Assembly: GCA_945860225.1 (NCBI GenBank)
Contig: CAMAPT010000004.1
Location: forward strand, 80,288-144,287
Direction: 5' to 3'
DNA from: Chitinophaga pinensis
Lineage (GTDB): Bacteria > Bacteroidota > Bacteroidia > B-17B0 > Aurantibacillaceae
DNA length: 64,000 nucleotides
Below, one piece after another: positions 1 through 8,443 of the stretch; the first letter of the stretch is position 1; each line of letters starts with the position of its first letter. The notes below the pieces were generated by a model. The model had not been told where the DNA came from. It made no database searches and was given only the letters and a program-made list of their open reading frames with translations. Both the position numbers and the translations under genes were made by a program.

Positions 1-411
1 AACTTTGGAGCCATTGCACGTAGTGCTGATTGTGCAGGAGTAGATTTTATCATCATCCCAAGCAGAGGAGCGGCTCAAATTAATGCCGATGCTGTAAAAA
101 CAAGTGCAGGAGCATTAAATCGAATGAAGGTTTGTAGAGTAGATAATTTAAAAACAAGTATTGACTATTTAAAAGAATCAGGTTTGCAAATTATTGCTTG
201 TCACGAAAAAACAAGTAGTTATCATTACAACGCAGACTTAAAACAACCAACAGCTATTATTATGGGGTCGGAAGAAAACGGAATTTCTAACGAATACCTT
301 AAGCGTAGCGATTTACAAGTAAAGATACCCATGGTTGGTCATATAGCCTCATTAAATGTGTCTGTGGCTACCGGCATTATTTTATTTGAAGCCGTCAAGC
401 AAAGATTGTAA
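1..411 (+). CDS. rlmB: 23S rRNA 2'-O-methyltransferase RlmB / TrmH family (3' part)
   Basis: The reading frame is open from the first base, so the 5' end lies outside the window; 136 codons are visible. It shows the three SPOUT (SpoU/TrmH) motifs in order: NFGAIARSA (motif 1, near the window edge), IIMGSEENGIS (motif 2) and the C-terminal IPMVGHIASLNVSVATGI (motif 3), which form the knotted SAM site and dimer interface. The family methylates the 2'-hydroxyl of a guanosine in 23S rRNA. The fit to RlmB is good; the missing N-terminal substrate-binding domain means another TrmH-type specificity cannot be excluded. Confidence 0.9.
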   Translation, partial: NFGAIARSADCAGVDFIIIPSRGAAQINADAVKTSAGALNRMKVCRVDNLKTSIDYLKESGLQIIACHEKTSSYHYNADLKQPTAIIMGSEENGISNEYLKRSDLQVKIPMVGHIASLNVSVATGIILFEAVKQRL

Positions 412-453
412 TTTATAAATAGTGTCTAAGTTGTCTTCTAATCCCATAAAATT

Positions 454-1605
454 ATGCCCAAAATATTAATTATAGATGATGAAAAAGCCATTCGTCGAGT
501 GATAAAAGAAATTTTAGAATTTGAAAAATATCAGGTTGATGAAGCAGAAGATGGACAGCAAGGATTGGATATGGCAGTGAAGGGACAATATGATGTTATT
601 TTAAGCGATATTAAAATGCCCAAATTAGATGGTATGGATTTGTTGGCAAAATTAATGGAACAAGGTACCGAATCGTCTTTAATTATGATGAGTGGTCATG
701 GTAATATTGAAACTGCTGTAGAGGCCGTTAAAAAAGGGGCTTTTGATTACTTGGCTAAACCAATAGATTTAAATCGGTTATTAGTTACAATCCGAAATGC
801 GATGGATAAAACCTTATTGGTAGCTGAAACAAAAAAATTAAGAAAAAAAATAGGCAAAAATCATGAAATGATTGGCGATTCAAAAGCACTCAACATCATT
901 AGAGACATGATTGAAAAAGTAGCTCCAACCGATGCACGAGTATTAATAACAGGGAGTAATGGAAGTGGAAAAGAATTAGTAGCTAGAGCTATTCATCATA
1001 AAAGCCAAAGAGCCAATGCTCCGTTAATAGAAGTGAACTGTGCAGCTATACCCGCCGATTTGATTGAAAGCGAATTATTTGGACACGAAAAAGGTGCTTT
1101 TACAAGCGCTGTGGCTACCCGTAAAGGCAAGTTTGAGTTAGCAGAAGGTGGTACCATTTTTTTAGACGAAATAGGAGACATGAGTTTATCTGCTCAGGCA
1201 AAAGTATTGAGAGCCTTACAAGAAAATAAAATTACGAGGGTAGGAGGTGACAAAGAAATTAAAGTAGATGTCAGAATCATAGCAGCTACCAATAAAGATT
1301 TAAAAAAAGAAATAGAAAAAGGAGATTTTAGAGAAGATTTATTCCATCGTTTAAGTGTTATACCTATTCATGTGCCGTCTCTTAACGACCGAAAAGAAGA
1401 TATCCCTTTATTGAGCGAACATTTTTTAAATATGATATGCTCAGATTATGGAATACCGTTAAAATTATTGACTAAAGAGGCATTAAAGGAGTTGCAAAAT
1501 AAAAATTGGACAGGTAATATTCGTGAGTTTAGAAATGTAATCGAACGCTTGATTATTTTGTGTGGAAAAGAAATTACAGATAAAGAGGTTAAACAATTTG
1601 CATAA
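454..1605 (+). CDS. NtrC-family sigma-54 response regulator without a DNA-binding domain
   Basis: The 383-residue protein has a receiver domain (about 1-120; acidic pair D8/D9, phospho-acceptor D52, conserved Lys 102) followed by a sigma-54-interacting AAA+ domain (about 138-365) with Walker A GSNGSGKE at 167-174, the sigma-54 contact loop GAFTSA at 214-219 and Walker B TIFLDEIGD at 234-242. It stops right after the AAA+ lid (WTGNIREF...), so the Fis-type helix-turn-helix found in most NtrC proteins is missing. Known members would open sigma-54 promoters when phosphorylated; without DNA binding it may act from solution. It lies 6 bases upstream of murQ, so the two are probably co-transcribed. 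No histidine kinase is adjacent. Confidence 0.9.
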   Translation: MPKILIIDDEKAIRRVIKEILEFEKYQVDEAEDGQQGLDMAVKGQYDVILSDIKMPKLDGMDLLAKLMEQGTESSLIMMSGHGNIETAVEAVKKGAFDYLAKPIDLNRLLVTIRNAMDKTLLVAETKKLRKKIGKNHEMIGDSKALNIIRDMIEKVAPTDARVLITGSNGSGKELVARAIHHKSQRANAPLIEVNCAAIPADLIESELFGHEKGAFTSAVATRKGKFELAEGGTIFLDEIGDMSLSAQAKVLRALQENKITRVGGDKEIKVDVRIIAATNKDLKKEIEKGDFREDLFHRLSVIPIHVPSLNDRKEDIPLLSEHFLNMICSDYGIPLKLLTKEALKELQNKNWTGNIREFRNVIERLIILCGKEITDKEVKQFA

Positions 1606-1611
1606 AAAACA

Positions 1612-2424
1612 ATGATGAACAAAACAACAGAAGCCGATTCTTATTATAATAATCTCGAAAGCATGAGCGTTCAAGAATTATTAAAGAATATGAATCAAGA
1701 AGATAAATCAGTTCCTTTGGCTGTTGAAAAAGCCATTCCACAAATAGAAAAATTAGTGGAAGTTATTGTTGATAAAATGAGAGAAGGTGGTCGTTTATTT
1801 TATTTAGGTGCTGGAACTAGCGGTCGCTTGGGTATATTGGACGCTAGTGAGTGCCCCCCCACCTATGGGATAGAACATGGAAGGGTTTTAGGATTAATAG
1901 CAGGAGGAGATACAGCTATCAGAAAAGCCGTTGAGTTTGCCGAAGATGACATTCAACAAGGCTGGCTAGATTTACAAGCGTATGGTATTTCAAATAAAGA
2001 TGTTGTGGTAGGTATTGCCGCATCGGGCACAACACCTTATGTTATAGGAGTATTAGAAACCTGCAATCAAAATCATGTTCAAACTGGTTGTATTGTATGC
2101 AATCAAGGTTCTCCGGTAGCTGCGGTATCTCAATTTCCAATTGAAGTAATTGTTGGTCCAGAGTTTGTAACTGGTTCAACCAGAATGAAATCCGGTACTG
2201 CTCAAAAATTGGTATTGAATATGATATCCACATCGGCGATGATAAAATTAGGACGGGTAAAGGGTAATAAAATGGTAGATATGCAATTAAGTAATCTTAA
2301 ATTAGTGGATAGAGGCACCCGAATGGTAATGAAAAATACCGGTTTAGATAATTACGATATAGCCAAAGAGTTGTTGCTCAAACATGGAAGTGTGCGTAAG
2401 GCAACCGAAAATTTTAATCAGTAA
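1612..2424 (+). CDS. murQ: N-acetylmuramic acid 6-phosphate etherase
   Basis: The 270-residue protein contains a SIS sugar-phosphate domain with the signature GAGTSGRLGILDASECPPTYG at about 66-86 and a second conserved block GSTRMKSGTAQK. Glu80 and Glu111 are spaced as the catalytic pair of E. coli MurQ. The enzyme cleaves the lactyl ether of MurNAc-6-phosphate to GlcNAc-6-phosphate and D-lactate in cytoplasmic peptidoglycan recycling. It is a little shorter than the E. coli enzyme (about 298 residues), losing C-terminal helices, as I expect for Bacteroidota. Start: two adjacent ATGs at 1612 and 1615. It sits in an operon between the NtrC-like regulator and the VF530-type gene. Confidence 0.95.
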   Translation: MMNKTTEADSYYNNLESMSVQELLKNMNQEDKSVPLAVEKAIPQIEKLVEVIVDKMREGGRLFYLGAGTSGRLGILDASECPPTYGIEHGRVLGLIAGGDTAIRKAVEFAEDDIQQGWLDLQAYGISNKDVVVGIAASGTTPYVIGVLETCNQNHVQTGCIVCNQGSPVAAVSQFPIEVIVGPEFVTGSTRMKSGTAQKLVLNMISTSAMIKLGRVKGNKMVDMQLSNLKLVDRGTRMVMKNTGLDNYDIAKELLLKHGSVRKATENFNQ

Positions 2425-2639
2425 TGAGTGAACAAAAAAATAATCCTCTTCACGGTAAAACATTGCAAATGATTTTAGAACATTTACTCAATCATTACCG
2501 ATGGGAGGGGTTAGCTTATCATATCGATGTCAATTGTTTTAAGACTAATCCAAGCCTTAAATCGAGTTTGACTTTTCTTAGAAAAACTCCTTGGGCAAGA
2601 AAAAAAGTAGAAGAGTTATATATAAATTTAATTACTTAA
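2424..2639 (+). CDS. VF530-type (DUF2132) small DNA-binding-like protein
   Basis: The 71-residue protein matches the VF530/DUF2132 family: NPLHGKTLQMILEHL followed by a central HYRWEGLAYHIDVNCFKTNPSLKSSL-like region and the terminal TPWARKKVEELY. The family adopts a small helical fold first seen in a Vibrio protein and described as DNA-binding; the cellular role is not established. Its ATG shares one base with the murQ stop (TAATG), implying translational coupling with murQ. No reason for the link to cell-wall recycling is evident from the sequence. Confidence 0.8.
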   Translation: MSEQKNNPLHGKTLQMILEHLLNHYRWEGLAYHIDVNCFKTNPSLKSSLTFLRKTPWARKKVEELYINLIT

Positions 2640-2868
2640 GTCGTTAGCCTTCAAAATCATCATTTTTCAAATTGAAAAACATTTTATTGCTATTCAATAG
2701 TATAAATGGTGTTTAACTATTCAATATTGCATTGGTCAGTAACACTATTTGAGAAGTAGCATTAAGCCAACCAGGGCAACATAGTTATTTCATAAAAATG
2801 AAAATGATTTAATTTTAAATAATTGAAATAATTTTTTAAGTAGCCATAACTCGGTTGTTTTTCCTTGT
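2640..2868. other. AT-rich intergenic region with a palindrome and a direct repeat
   Basis: No gene is seen here. A perfect palindrome TTTTTCAA-A-TTGAAAAA lies at 2663-2679, 24 bases after the VF530 stop, and could end the murQ operon although it lacks a strong T-tract. The decamer CTATTCAATA occurs twice, at 2690-2699 and 2717-2726. The QueA-like gene's promoter box follows at 2869. Confidence 0.5.
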
Positions 2869-2876
2869 TATTTTTG
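2869..2876 (+). promoter_or_regulatory. TAnnTTTG promoter box for the QueA-like gene
   Basis: TATTTTTG matches the Bacteroidota -7 consensus TAnnTTTG and ends 24 bases before the ATG at 2901. I see no convincing TTG box at 17-23 bases upstream, so the assignment rests on the -7 element alone. It also argues against any start upstream of 2901. Confidence 0.45.
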
Positions 2877-2900
2877 CTCATAACTTATAATGTTCCTTTT

Positions 2901-4136
2901 ATGGTTTTAAATTCGCCAAAACATATTCAAATAGCCGATTACAAGTATAATCTACCTGATCAGCGTATTGCAAAATATCCTCTATCACAGCGTGATTTAT
3001 CAAAGTTACTTATTTATAATTCGGGTGAAATTCAAGAAAATATTTATCGAAATCTTCCCCAGTTTTTACCGAAAGACACTTTACTAATTTTTAATAATAC
3101 GAAAGTAGTTGAATCGAGAATGTTTTTTCAAACGTTGACCGGTGCTGCAATTGAATTATTTTATTTAGAAGCTGTTTCAGACTCAATTGATTCAGCTATG
3201 GCAATGAGTAGTAAAGGTAAAATCGATATCAAGTGTTATATAGGTAATGCCAAACGTTGGAAAAACGGTTCATTGAAAAGAGAAGTAAATTGGAATGGAC
3301 AGTTAATAGATATTACAGTTTCTAATAAGCAAAGAATTTCCGATTATTATCATGTTACATTGTCTTGGACTCCTGCAGAAATGGTATTTGCGGAAATATT
3401 GCATGTTTTTGGAAGCATTCCTTTACCACCTTATTTGAAACGAGAAGTCGAAGAAAATGATTTGGAACGTTATCAAACAGTTTTTGCAAAAGAATTAGGT
3501 TCAGTTGCTGCACCTACTGCCGGATTACATTTTACGGATAATATTATTGACGAACTATCTATTAAAGGAATAGAAACAACAGAAGTTACGCTACATGTAG
3601 GGGCTGGAACATTTAAACCTGTAAAAAGTAATCATATTGGAGAGCATGAAATGCATGGCGAGTATTTAGATGTATCAATTGAAACTTTGGAGCATTTAAT
3701 TAGGTCTTTGGAACAAAAAAAAATTGTGACTGTTGGAACTACATCTACACGAACGCTTGAAAGCCTCTATTGGTTAGGTAGAAAAATATTCTATCATCCC
3801 GAAATTTCACAATCAGAATTAATTGTAGAACAATGGGAACCCTATGAAACATCAAATCTTTGCTCTCCTAAACAAGCCTTAACAACCTTAGTGGAATGGC
3901 TAAAAAACAAGAGACTTTCAAATATATTATCTAAAACACAAATCATTATTGCTCCTGGCTATGAATATAAAATGATTGATGGATTAATTACTAATTTCCA
4001 CCAACCGGAAAGCACCTTATTATTATTAGTTTCGGCATTAATAGGAGATGATTGGAAAAAAGTTTACGACTATGCACTTTCCAATGATTTTCGTTTTTTA
4101 AGTTATGGTGACGGAAGTTTATTATGGAAGAAATAA
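2901..4136 (+). CDS. Divergent QueA-like AdoMet:tRNA ribosyltransferase-isomerase paralogue
   Basis: About 411 residues, longer than canonical QueA (about 345-355). Core QueA blocks are intact: [44 protein letters not shown] and a terminal SYGDGSLL. The N-terminal third is diverged, and about 45 extra residues lie between TTSTRTLESLYW and the TNFHQPEST block. QueA moves the ribosyl part of SAM onto 7-aminomethyl-deazaguanine in tRNA to make epoxyqueuosine. A canonical queA is encoded at 46405-47454, so this copy probably has a different or modified substrate; that is inference. The ATG at 2901 is preferred because the earlier in-frame TTG (2865) overlaps a promoter box. It stands alone, flanked by long AT-rich gaps. 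Confidence 0.8.
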   Translation: MVLNSPKHIQIADYKYNLPDQRIAKYPLSQRDLSKLLIYNSGEIQENIYRNLPQFLPKDTLLIFNNTKVVESRMFFQTLTGAAIELFYLEAVSDSIDSAMAMSSKGKIDIKCYIGNAKRWKNGSLKREVNWNGQLIDITVSNKQRISDYYHVTLSWTPAEMVFAEILHVFGSIPLPPYLKREVEENDLERYQTVFAKELGSVAAPTAGLHFTDNIIDELSIKGIETTEVTLHVGAGTFKPVKSNHIGEHEMHGEYLDVSIETLEHLIRSLEQKKIVTVGTTSTRTLESLYWLGRKIFYHPEISQSELIVEQWEPYETSNLCSPKQALTTLVEWLKNKRLSNILSKTQIIIAPGYEYKMIDGLITNFHQPESTLLLLVSALIGDDWKKVYDYALSNDFRFLSYGDGSLLWKK

Positions 4137-4430
4137 AAACGAATTATTTGTTGTATTAGTTGATTTACTAATAAAGAATATAACGATAATAAGAGAATTT
4201 AAATTAATCAATGTCAATGTTTATAATCATTCAAAAAATCTGAAACCAAATTAAAGAGCGTTTGAAATCGGAATTAAGTTGTAGGTTTGTAATATGGTTA
4301 ATAGGTTATTTTGCTTTAAATCAAGCTTAAATTTTTATTAAAAAATCTCCAGCGATTAAAAAACGTAGAATATTTTTATTTTAAAGTTAGGATACTTTAA
4401 TCCTTATTTTTAAATATTACTGTATAAAAA
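4137..4430. other. AT-rich intergenic gap, nothing recognised
   Basis: 294 bases between the QueA-like gene and meaB. I find no open frame, tRNA-like sequence, strong hairpin or riboswitch in it. An in-frame TAA at 4425-4427 precedes the meaB start. Confidence 0.5.
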
Positions 4431-5411
4431 TTGAAAAAACACTTTAACATAAACGAATATATAGATGGCATTTTGTCATCCAATATTGCATTTGTGAGCA
4501 AGGCCATCACTTTGGTAGAATCAACTCGACCTGAGCATCAGGAACAAGCGGGGTTAATTATTGATTCTATTATGAAATATAGTGGTCATTCTTTTAGGTT
4601 GGGTATAACGGGGGTGCCAGGAGTAGGTAAGAGCACGTTTATAGAAAGTTTTGGTTTGGAGGTTATTAACAGAGGGCATCGCTTGGCTGTTTTAGCTATT
4701 GATCCAAGCAGCCAGTTAAGTAAAGGCAGTATATTGGGAGATAAAACGAGGATGGAAAAACTATCTGTTCATCCACAAGCCTTTATTCGCCCATCTCCTA
4801 GCTCTGGAAGTTTGGGGGGTGTTACGAATAAAACTAAAGAAAGTATGATTATTTGTGAAGCTGCTCGTTATGATTATTTATTTATAGAGACTGTTGGTGT
4901 AGGTCAAAGTGAAACAGCTGTTCATCAATTAACTGATTTTTTTCTTTTATTAATGTTAGCGGGTGCCGGTGATGAATTACAAGGAATAAAAAGAGGTATT
5001 ATGGAAATGGCAGATAGTATAGTGATTACTAAGGCTGATGGAAATAATACAGAAAAAGCAAAATTAGCAAGAGCTGAATATGCTAGAGCTTTACATTTAT
5101 TTCCGCCAACAGAAAGTAATTGGATACCACAGGTATTAACTTGTTCTGGTACCGAAAATATAGGTATTGATGAAGTGTATGATATGATTGAGCGATATAG
5201 AAGGCATACTCAGTCTAATCATTTTTTTGAAATAAAACGGGCCAACCAAAATAAACAATGGTTTCATCAAATGATTTATAATAATTTGACTGAACGGTTT
5301 TATGGTAATCCGGCAATAAAGGAAGACATTTTAAAAATGGAATCTTTATTGGTTAATAATCAGATTAGTCCGCATCAGGCAGCAATAGATTTATTAAACA
5401 AGTATCAGTAA
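4431..5411 (+). CDS. meaB: MeaB/ArgK-type G-protein chaperone of methylmalonyl-CoA mutase
   Basis: 326 residues, the normal size. Walker A GVPGVGKST lies at 61-69, followed by the family blocks LAVLAIDPSS, the RPSPSSGSLGGV loop, FIETVGVGQSE and a GTP-specificity VITKADG. The family loads and protects the B12-dependent methylmalonyl-CoA mutase. The start is a TTG at 4431: a stop codon lies two codons upstream and the next in-frame ATG (Met48) would remove the conserved helix containing AITLVEST, so TTG is well supported. No mutase subunit is in the window. An overlapping-strand operon is likely with the glycosyltransferase 7 bases downstream. Confidence 0.92.
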   Translation: MKKHFNINEYIDGILSSNIAFVSKAITLVESTRPEHQEQAGLIIDSIMKYSGHSFRLGITGVPGVGKSTFIESFGLEVINRGHRLAVLAIDPSSQLSKGSILGDKTRMEKLSVHPQAFIRPSPSSGSLGGVTNKTKESMIICEAARYDYLFIETVGVGQSETAVHQLTDFFLLLMLAGAGDELQGIKRGIMEMADSIVITKADGNNTEKAKLARAEYARALHLFPPTESNWIPQVLTCSGTENIGIDEVYDMIERYRRHTQSNHFFEIKRANQNKQWFHQMIYNNLTERFYGNPAIKEDILKMESLLVNNQISPHQAAIDLLNKYQ

Positions 5412-5418
5412 GTAAATC

Positions 5419-6543
5419 ATGCAAAAAAAGAAAGTCATTGTTTCTGTAATTAATGATTTAGTTACAGATCAACGTGTAGCTCGAACTTGTCATGTTTTGC
5501 AAGAGTTAAATTTCAATGTTTTATTGATAGGTAGGAAATTGAAGACATCTAAGCCATTGGGAAAAATGGAATATGAGTGTCGTCGTATGCGATTGTTATT
5601 TGAACAGGGCCCACAATTTTATTTGTTTTTTAATATTCGGTTGTTTTTTGTTTTACTATTTACAAAAGCAGATATTTTATTTTCTAATGATTTAGATACG
5701 CTTTTACCTAATTATTTAATATCTAAACTTAAAGGTATCCCGTTAATATATGATAGTCATGAAATATTTTGTGAAGTGCCCGAATTGCAATCTCAACCTT
5801 TTAAAAAACGCATTTGGGAACTATTAGAAAGTTGGATCGTACCAAATTTAAATTTTTGTATTACAGTCAATCAAAGTATTGCCAATTATTTTTTTAATAA
5901 ATATAACAAGCCATTTATTTATATTAGAAACATTGCAGATTATGCTAAAGGGTCAGCTATAAAGTCTAGACCTGATTTAAACCTTTCTACAAATAAAAAA
6001 ATAGTTATTTTGCAAGGGGCCGGTATTAATATTGAACGAGGAGCTGAAGAATTATTAGAATCTTTTAATTATTTGGATAACAGTTATTTACTTTTAATTA
6101 TCGGAAGTGGAGATGTCATTACTCAATTAAAAGATAATGCTACCCGATTTGATATAAATCATAAAGTAAAATTTATAGATAAAATTCCAGCTTCCGAATT
6201 AAGACATTATACAGCGAACGCCAATTTGGGAGTTTCGATTGATAAGGATTCTAATTTGAATTATCATTTTTCCTTACCGAATAAAATATTCGATTATATA
6301 CACGCGGGTATTCCAATATTAGCAACCCGTTTACCAGAAATAGAACGTATTATTTTAAAAAATCAGATAGGTATTTTTATAGACCATCATGATCCAAAAC
6401 ATATTGCCCATCAAATAAACAATTTTTTAAGTAATCCAGATTATTTGGAATATAAAACCAATACATTGATTGCTTCGGTTGAATATAACTGGAATGTAGA
6501 AAAACAAAAATTAATTCATTTATTGACTCAAATTGATATTTAA
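5419..6543 (+). CDS. Glycosyltransferase family 4-like protein
   Basis: 374 residues with a GT-B organisation: an N-terminal domain (VINDLVTDQRVARTCHVLQ, later ILFSNDLDTLLPNYLIS and DSHEIFCEVPEL) and a C-terminal nucleotide-sugar domain beginning near ILQGAGINIERGAEELLESF, with IGSGDV and a Pro/Glu-type donor-site region GIPILATRLPEIERI. Such enzymes transfer a sugar from a nucleotide donor to a cell-surface or secondary-metabolite acceptor. The acceptor cannot be inferred. It follows meaB closely and is probably on the same transcript; no polysaccharide cluster surrounds it. Confidence 0.8.
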   Translation: MQKKKVIVSVINDLVTDQRVARTCHVLQELNFNVLLIGRKLKTSKPLGKMEYECRRMRLLFEQGPQFYLFFNIRLFFVLLFTKADILFSNDLDTLLPNYLISKLKGIPLIYDSHEIFCEVPELQSQPFKKRIWELLESWIVPNLNFCITVNQSIANYFFNKYNKPFIYIRNIADYAKGSAIKSRPDLNLSTNKKIVILQGAGINIERGAEELLESFNYLDNSYLLLIIGSGDVITQLKDNATRFDINHKVKFIDKIPASELRHYTANANLGVSIDKDSNLNYHFSLPNKIFDYIHAGIPILATRLPEIERIILKNQIGIFIDHHDPKHIAHQINNFLSNPDYLEYKTNTLIASVEYNWNVEKQKLIHLLTQIDI

Positions 6544-6573
6544 TCGAATATTGAGGCTAGAGTAAAGAGCGAT

Positions 6574-7053
6574 TTAGGTGAATAATGTTTGAAATCTATC
6601 ATAAAAAAATAAGTAAATAAAGTATAAAAATGTACTCCATACTATGGCTGAAATACCTAAGTATATAATTACTTTTTTTTTATCCTTATAAAATCGTTCT
6701 GCTAAAAAGGCACCAATAGGAATTGATAAAAAAATGGGAGTCAGAATAGCTATTCCCATTAATCCAAAACGTAATTTAATTGAAATAATTCTTCTGTTTT
6801 GTTTAGTAAAAGTTTTTTTAGGAGATTTACTTAAAAACCATTTATCTTTTAGTTTGTCCCACCAATTTAATAAACCTGCGCTTAAATAGGTAAAAACCAC
6901 AGTACCCAAAACAGAACCTGTGCAGCTTGTTAATAGCGCCATAGAGTAATTATATTTATAAAGCGCAATAACGGTAGGTATTCCAATTTTTGAAAGAGAA
7001 ATTGTACAAGCAAAGGCTGCAGAAATAAATTTCCAAAATTCGGAACTATCCAT
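6574..7053 (-). CDS. Small multi-pass membrane protein, small-multidrug-export-like
   Basis: 159 residues with about four hydrophobic segments (roughly 7-28, 36-60, 95-117 and 125-150) separated by a basic loop (KSPKKTFTKQNRR). The segment FGLMGIAILTPIFLSIPIGAFLAERF resembles the central part of the putative small multi-drug export family (PF06695), but I cannot confirm the match. Function is unknown. It lies 30 bases downstream of upp on the same strand and might share its transcript. Confidence 0.6.
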   Translation of the reverse strand: MDSSEFWKFISAAFACTISLSKIGIPTVIALYKYNYSMALLTSCTGSVLGTVVFTYLSAGLLNWWDKLKDKWFLSKSPKKTFTKQNRRIISIKLRFGLMGIAILTPIFLSIPIGAFLAERFYKDKKKVIIYLGISAIVWSTFLYFIYLFFYDRFQTLFT

Positions 7054-7083
7054 TTTATAAAATAAGTAAATGAAAGTTAGTTG

Positions 7084-7734
7084 TTAAATTTTTTCACCAA
7101 AAGCCAAATCTCCCGCATCCCCTAGGCCTGGAACGATATAAGAATGAGCGGTTAATTCTTCATCGATTGCCCCACACCAAATTGTGAAATTTTTAGTTGG
7201 CATATTGGTTCTCACAAAATCAATTCCTTCTTTACTACTAATAGCAGAAACGATATGAACATGTTTCGGAGTTCCTTTAGCTAAAATTGACTTATAGGCT
7301 AATACAACAGAATTTCCTGTAGCAATCATAGGGTCACACAAAATCAGTATTTTATCGTCTAAAATAGGACTAGCAACGTACTCAATATTAATATCGAATG
7401 TATTATTTTTATGATGGCGTCTGTATGCTGAAATAAATGCATTTTGCGCTTGGTCAAAGTAATTAAGAATACCATTATGCATTGGTAATCCGGCTCTTAA
7501 AATGGTTCCTATAACTGGCTGACTCACTAAATGGTTGGTTTCAGAAACACCAAGTGGGGTAGTGGTTTCTTTTTTGACATACTCCATGGTTTTTGAAATT
7601 TCATAACCCATAATTTCTCCTATACGTTCCAAATTTCTTCTAAAACGCATACTATCTTTTTGAATAGTAACATCTCGTAATTCAGCAATAAATTGATTGA
7701 AAATTGAATTTTGTTCAGTTAGAACGTGTATCAT
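7084..7734 (-). CDS. upp: Uracil phosphoribosyltransferase
   Basis: 216 residues, normal length. It has the RTE/L-type N-terminal region, the PRPP loop in ILCDPMIATGNSVV, and the C-terminal uracil-binding YIVPGLGDAGDLAFG block. It converts uracil and PRPP to UMP for pyrimidine salvage in the cytoplasm. A promoter box lies about 90 bases upstream on the minus strand at 7826-7833. Confidence 0.96.
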   Translation of the reverse strand: MIHVLTEQNSIFNQFIAELRDVTIQKDSMRFRRNLERIGEIMGYEISKTMEYVKKETTTPLGVSETNHLVSQPVIGTILRAGLPMHNGILNYFDQAQNAFISAYRRHHKNNTFDINIEYVASPILDDKILILCDPMIATGNSVVLAYKSILAKGTPKHVHIVSAISSKEGIDFVRTNMPTKNFTIWCGAIDEELTAHSYIVPGLGDAGDLAFGEKI

Positions 7735-7825
7735 AATTTTTTCGGTTAATGATTATTAAGTCTCTTAATATGTTGTCTAATTTAAAGTTTATAATTTATA
7801 TTTTATAACTTTTATAGGCTAATTT

Positions 7826-7850
7826 CAAAGATAGTAACATATTTTGTCAA
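7826..7850 (-). promoter_or_regulatory. Promoter of upp
   Basis: On the minus strand TTGACA (plus 7845-7850) is followed after 14 bases by TATCTTTG (plus 7826-7833), a full match to the Bacteroidota -7 consensus TAnnTTTG. The TTG-to-box spacing is shorter than usual (17-23), so the -33 assignment is unsure. The leader to the upp ATG would be about 85 bases. Confidence 0.5.
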
Positions 7851-7860
7851 TGATTAAACA

Positions 7861-8208
7861 TTAACCAATCATTTTATACAAGCCAAAAAAACTTATTAAA
7901 ATACCAAGGGTTGTAAAACCATACATGCTTATTTCAAAAGATTGATTGGCGTTAAAATTAAAAAATGTAACAAAGAATCCTAAAAGAATAAGAACTATAC
8001 CTATTCCTAAGTATAATAATCCTTGATTTCTTCTTTCCTGAAAATATCTCTTAAAAAAGTAACGCAAAACAACCTCTGTTAATGCTTCATCATGGGTATG
8101 TGTCAGAATGGTTGATGTTACTTTTTCTTTATCGCCAGTTGCCGAATACACTTTTTCTGCAATAATATATAGCTCGTCTATTTTTTTTCGGTCTTCTGTA
8201 TTTTTCAT
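7861..8208 (-). CDS. Hypothetical membrane protein with two transmembrane segments
   Basis: 115 residues. The first 55 are soluble and helical (EVVLRYFFKRYFQERRNQG); two hydrophobic helices follow, LLYLGIGIVLILLGFFVTFF (about 61-80) and MYGFTTLGILISFFGLYKMIG (about 94-114). No family is recognised. The arrangement, a cytosolic head on a helical hairpin, is common among uncharacterised Bacteroidota proteins. It is monocistronic by context. Confidence 0.7.
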   Translation of the reverse strand: MKNTEDRKKIDELYIIAEKVYSATGDKEKVTSTILTHTHDEALTEVVLRYFFKRYFQERRNQGLLYLGIGIVLILLGFFVTFFNFNANQSFEISMYGFTTLGILISFFGLYKMIG

Positions 8209-8254
8209 AAACGCAAATGTTTTAAAAACTGTTTGAAATAAATTCCTTAATCAT

Positions 8255-8277
8255 GTGTTGATGTTTTTTTTCAACAC
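8255..8277. other. Short inverted repeat upstream of the 7861-8208 gene
   Basis: GTGTTGA (8255-8261) and TCAACAC (8271-8277) form a 7-bp perfect inverted repeat around a T-rich loop, 47 bases before the start of the minus-strand membrane-protein gene. It could be an operator or a weak hairpin. The surrounding gap 8209-8390 holds nothing else that I recognise. Confidence 0.3.
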
Positions 8278-8390
8278 CAAAAAATTTATAGAAACAATTT
8301 AAAACACTTAAATGACAAACACAACATGATAATAATCAGTTGAATCCCTATTTGGATGGAAGTTAACTTATTTTGTTATTGGCTACAAAT

Positions 8391-8422
8391 AAAAAAGCTG
8401 TCCCAAAAAGAGACAGCTTTTA
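8391..8422 (-). terminator. Rho-independent terminator of gap
   Basis: AAAAGCTGTC (8393-8402) pairs with GACAGCTTTT (8412-8421). Read on the minus strand the stem is followed by a run of six T, just after the gap stop codon at 8444. Confidence 0.85.
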
Positions 8423-8443
8423 AATGAGTTATAAAAAATCACA

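Noticed and set aside
2865..2900. Upstream TTG start for the QueA-like gene
   Set aside because: It would add 12 residues and overlaps the promoter-like box TATTTTTG at 2869; the ATG at 2901 fits better.
7845..7850. TTGACA as a sigma-70 -35 box
   Set aside because: Spacing to a TATAAT-like sequence is wrong, while the Bacteroidota box TATCTTTG nearby fits better; I kept only the latter with reserve.
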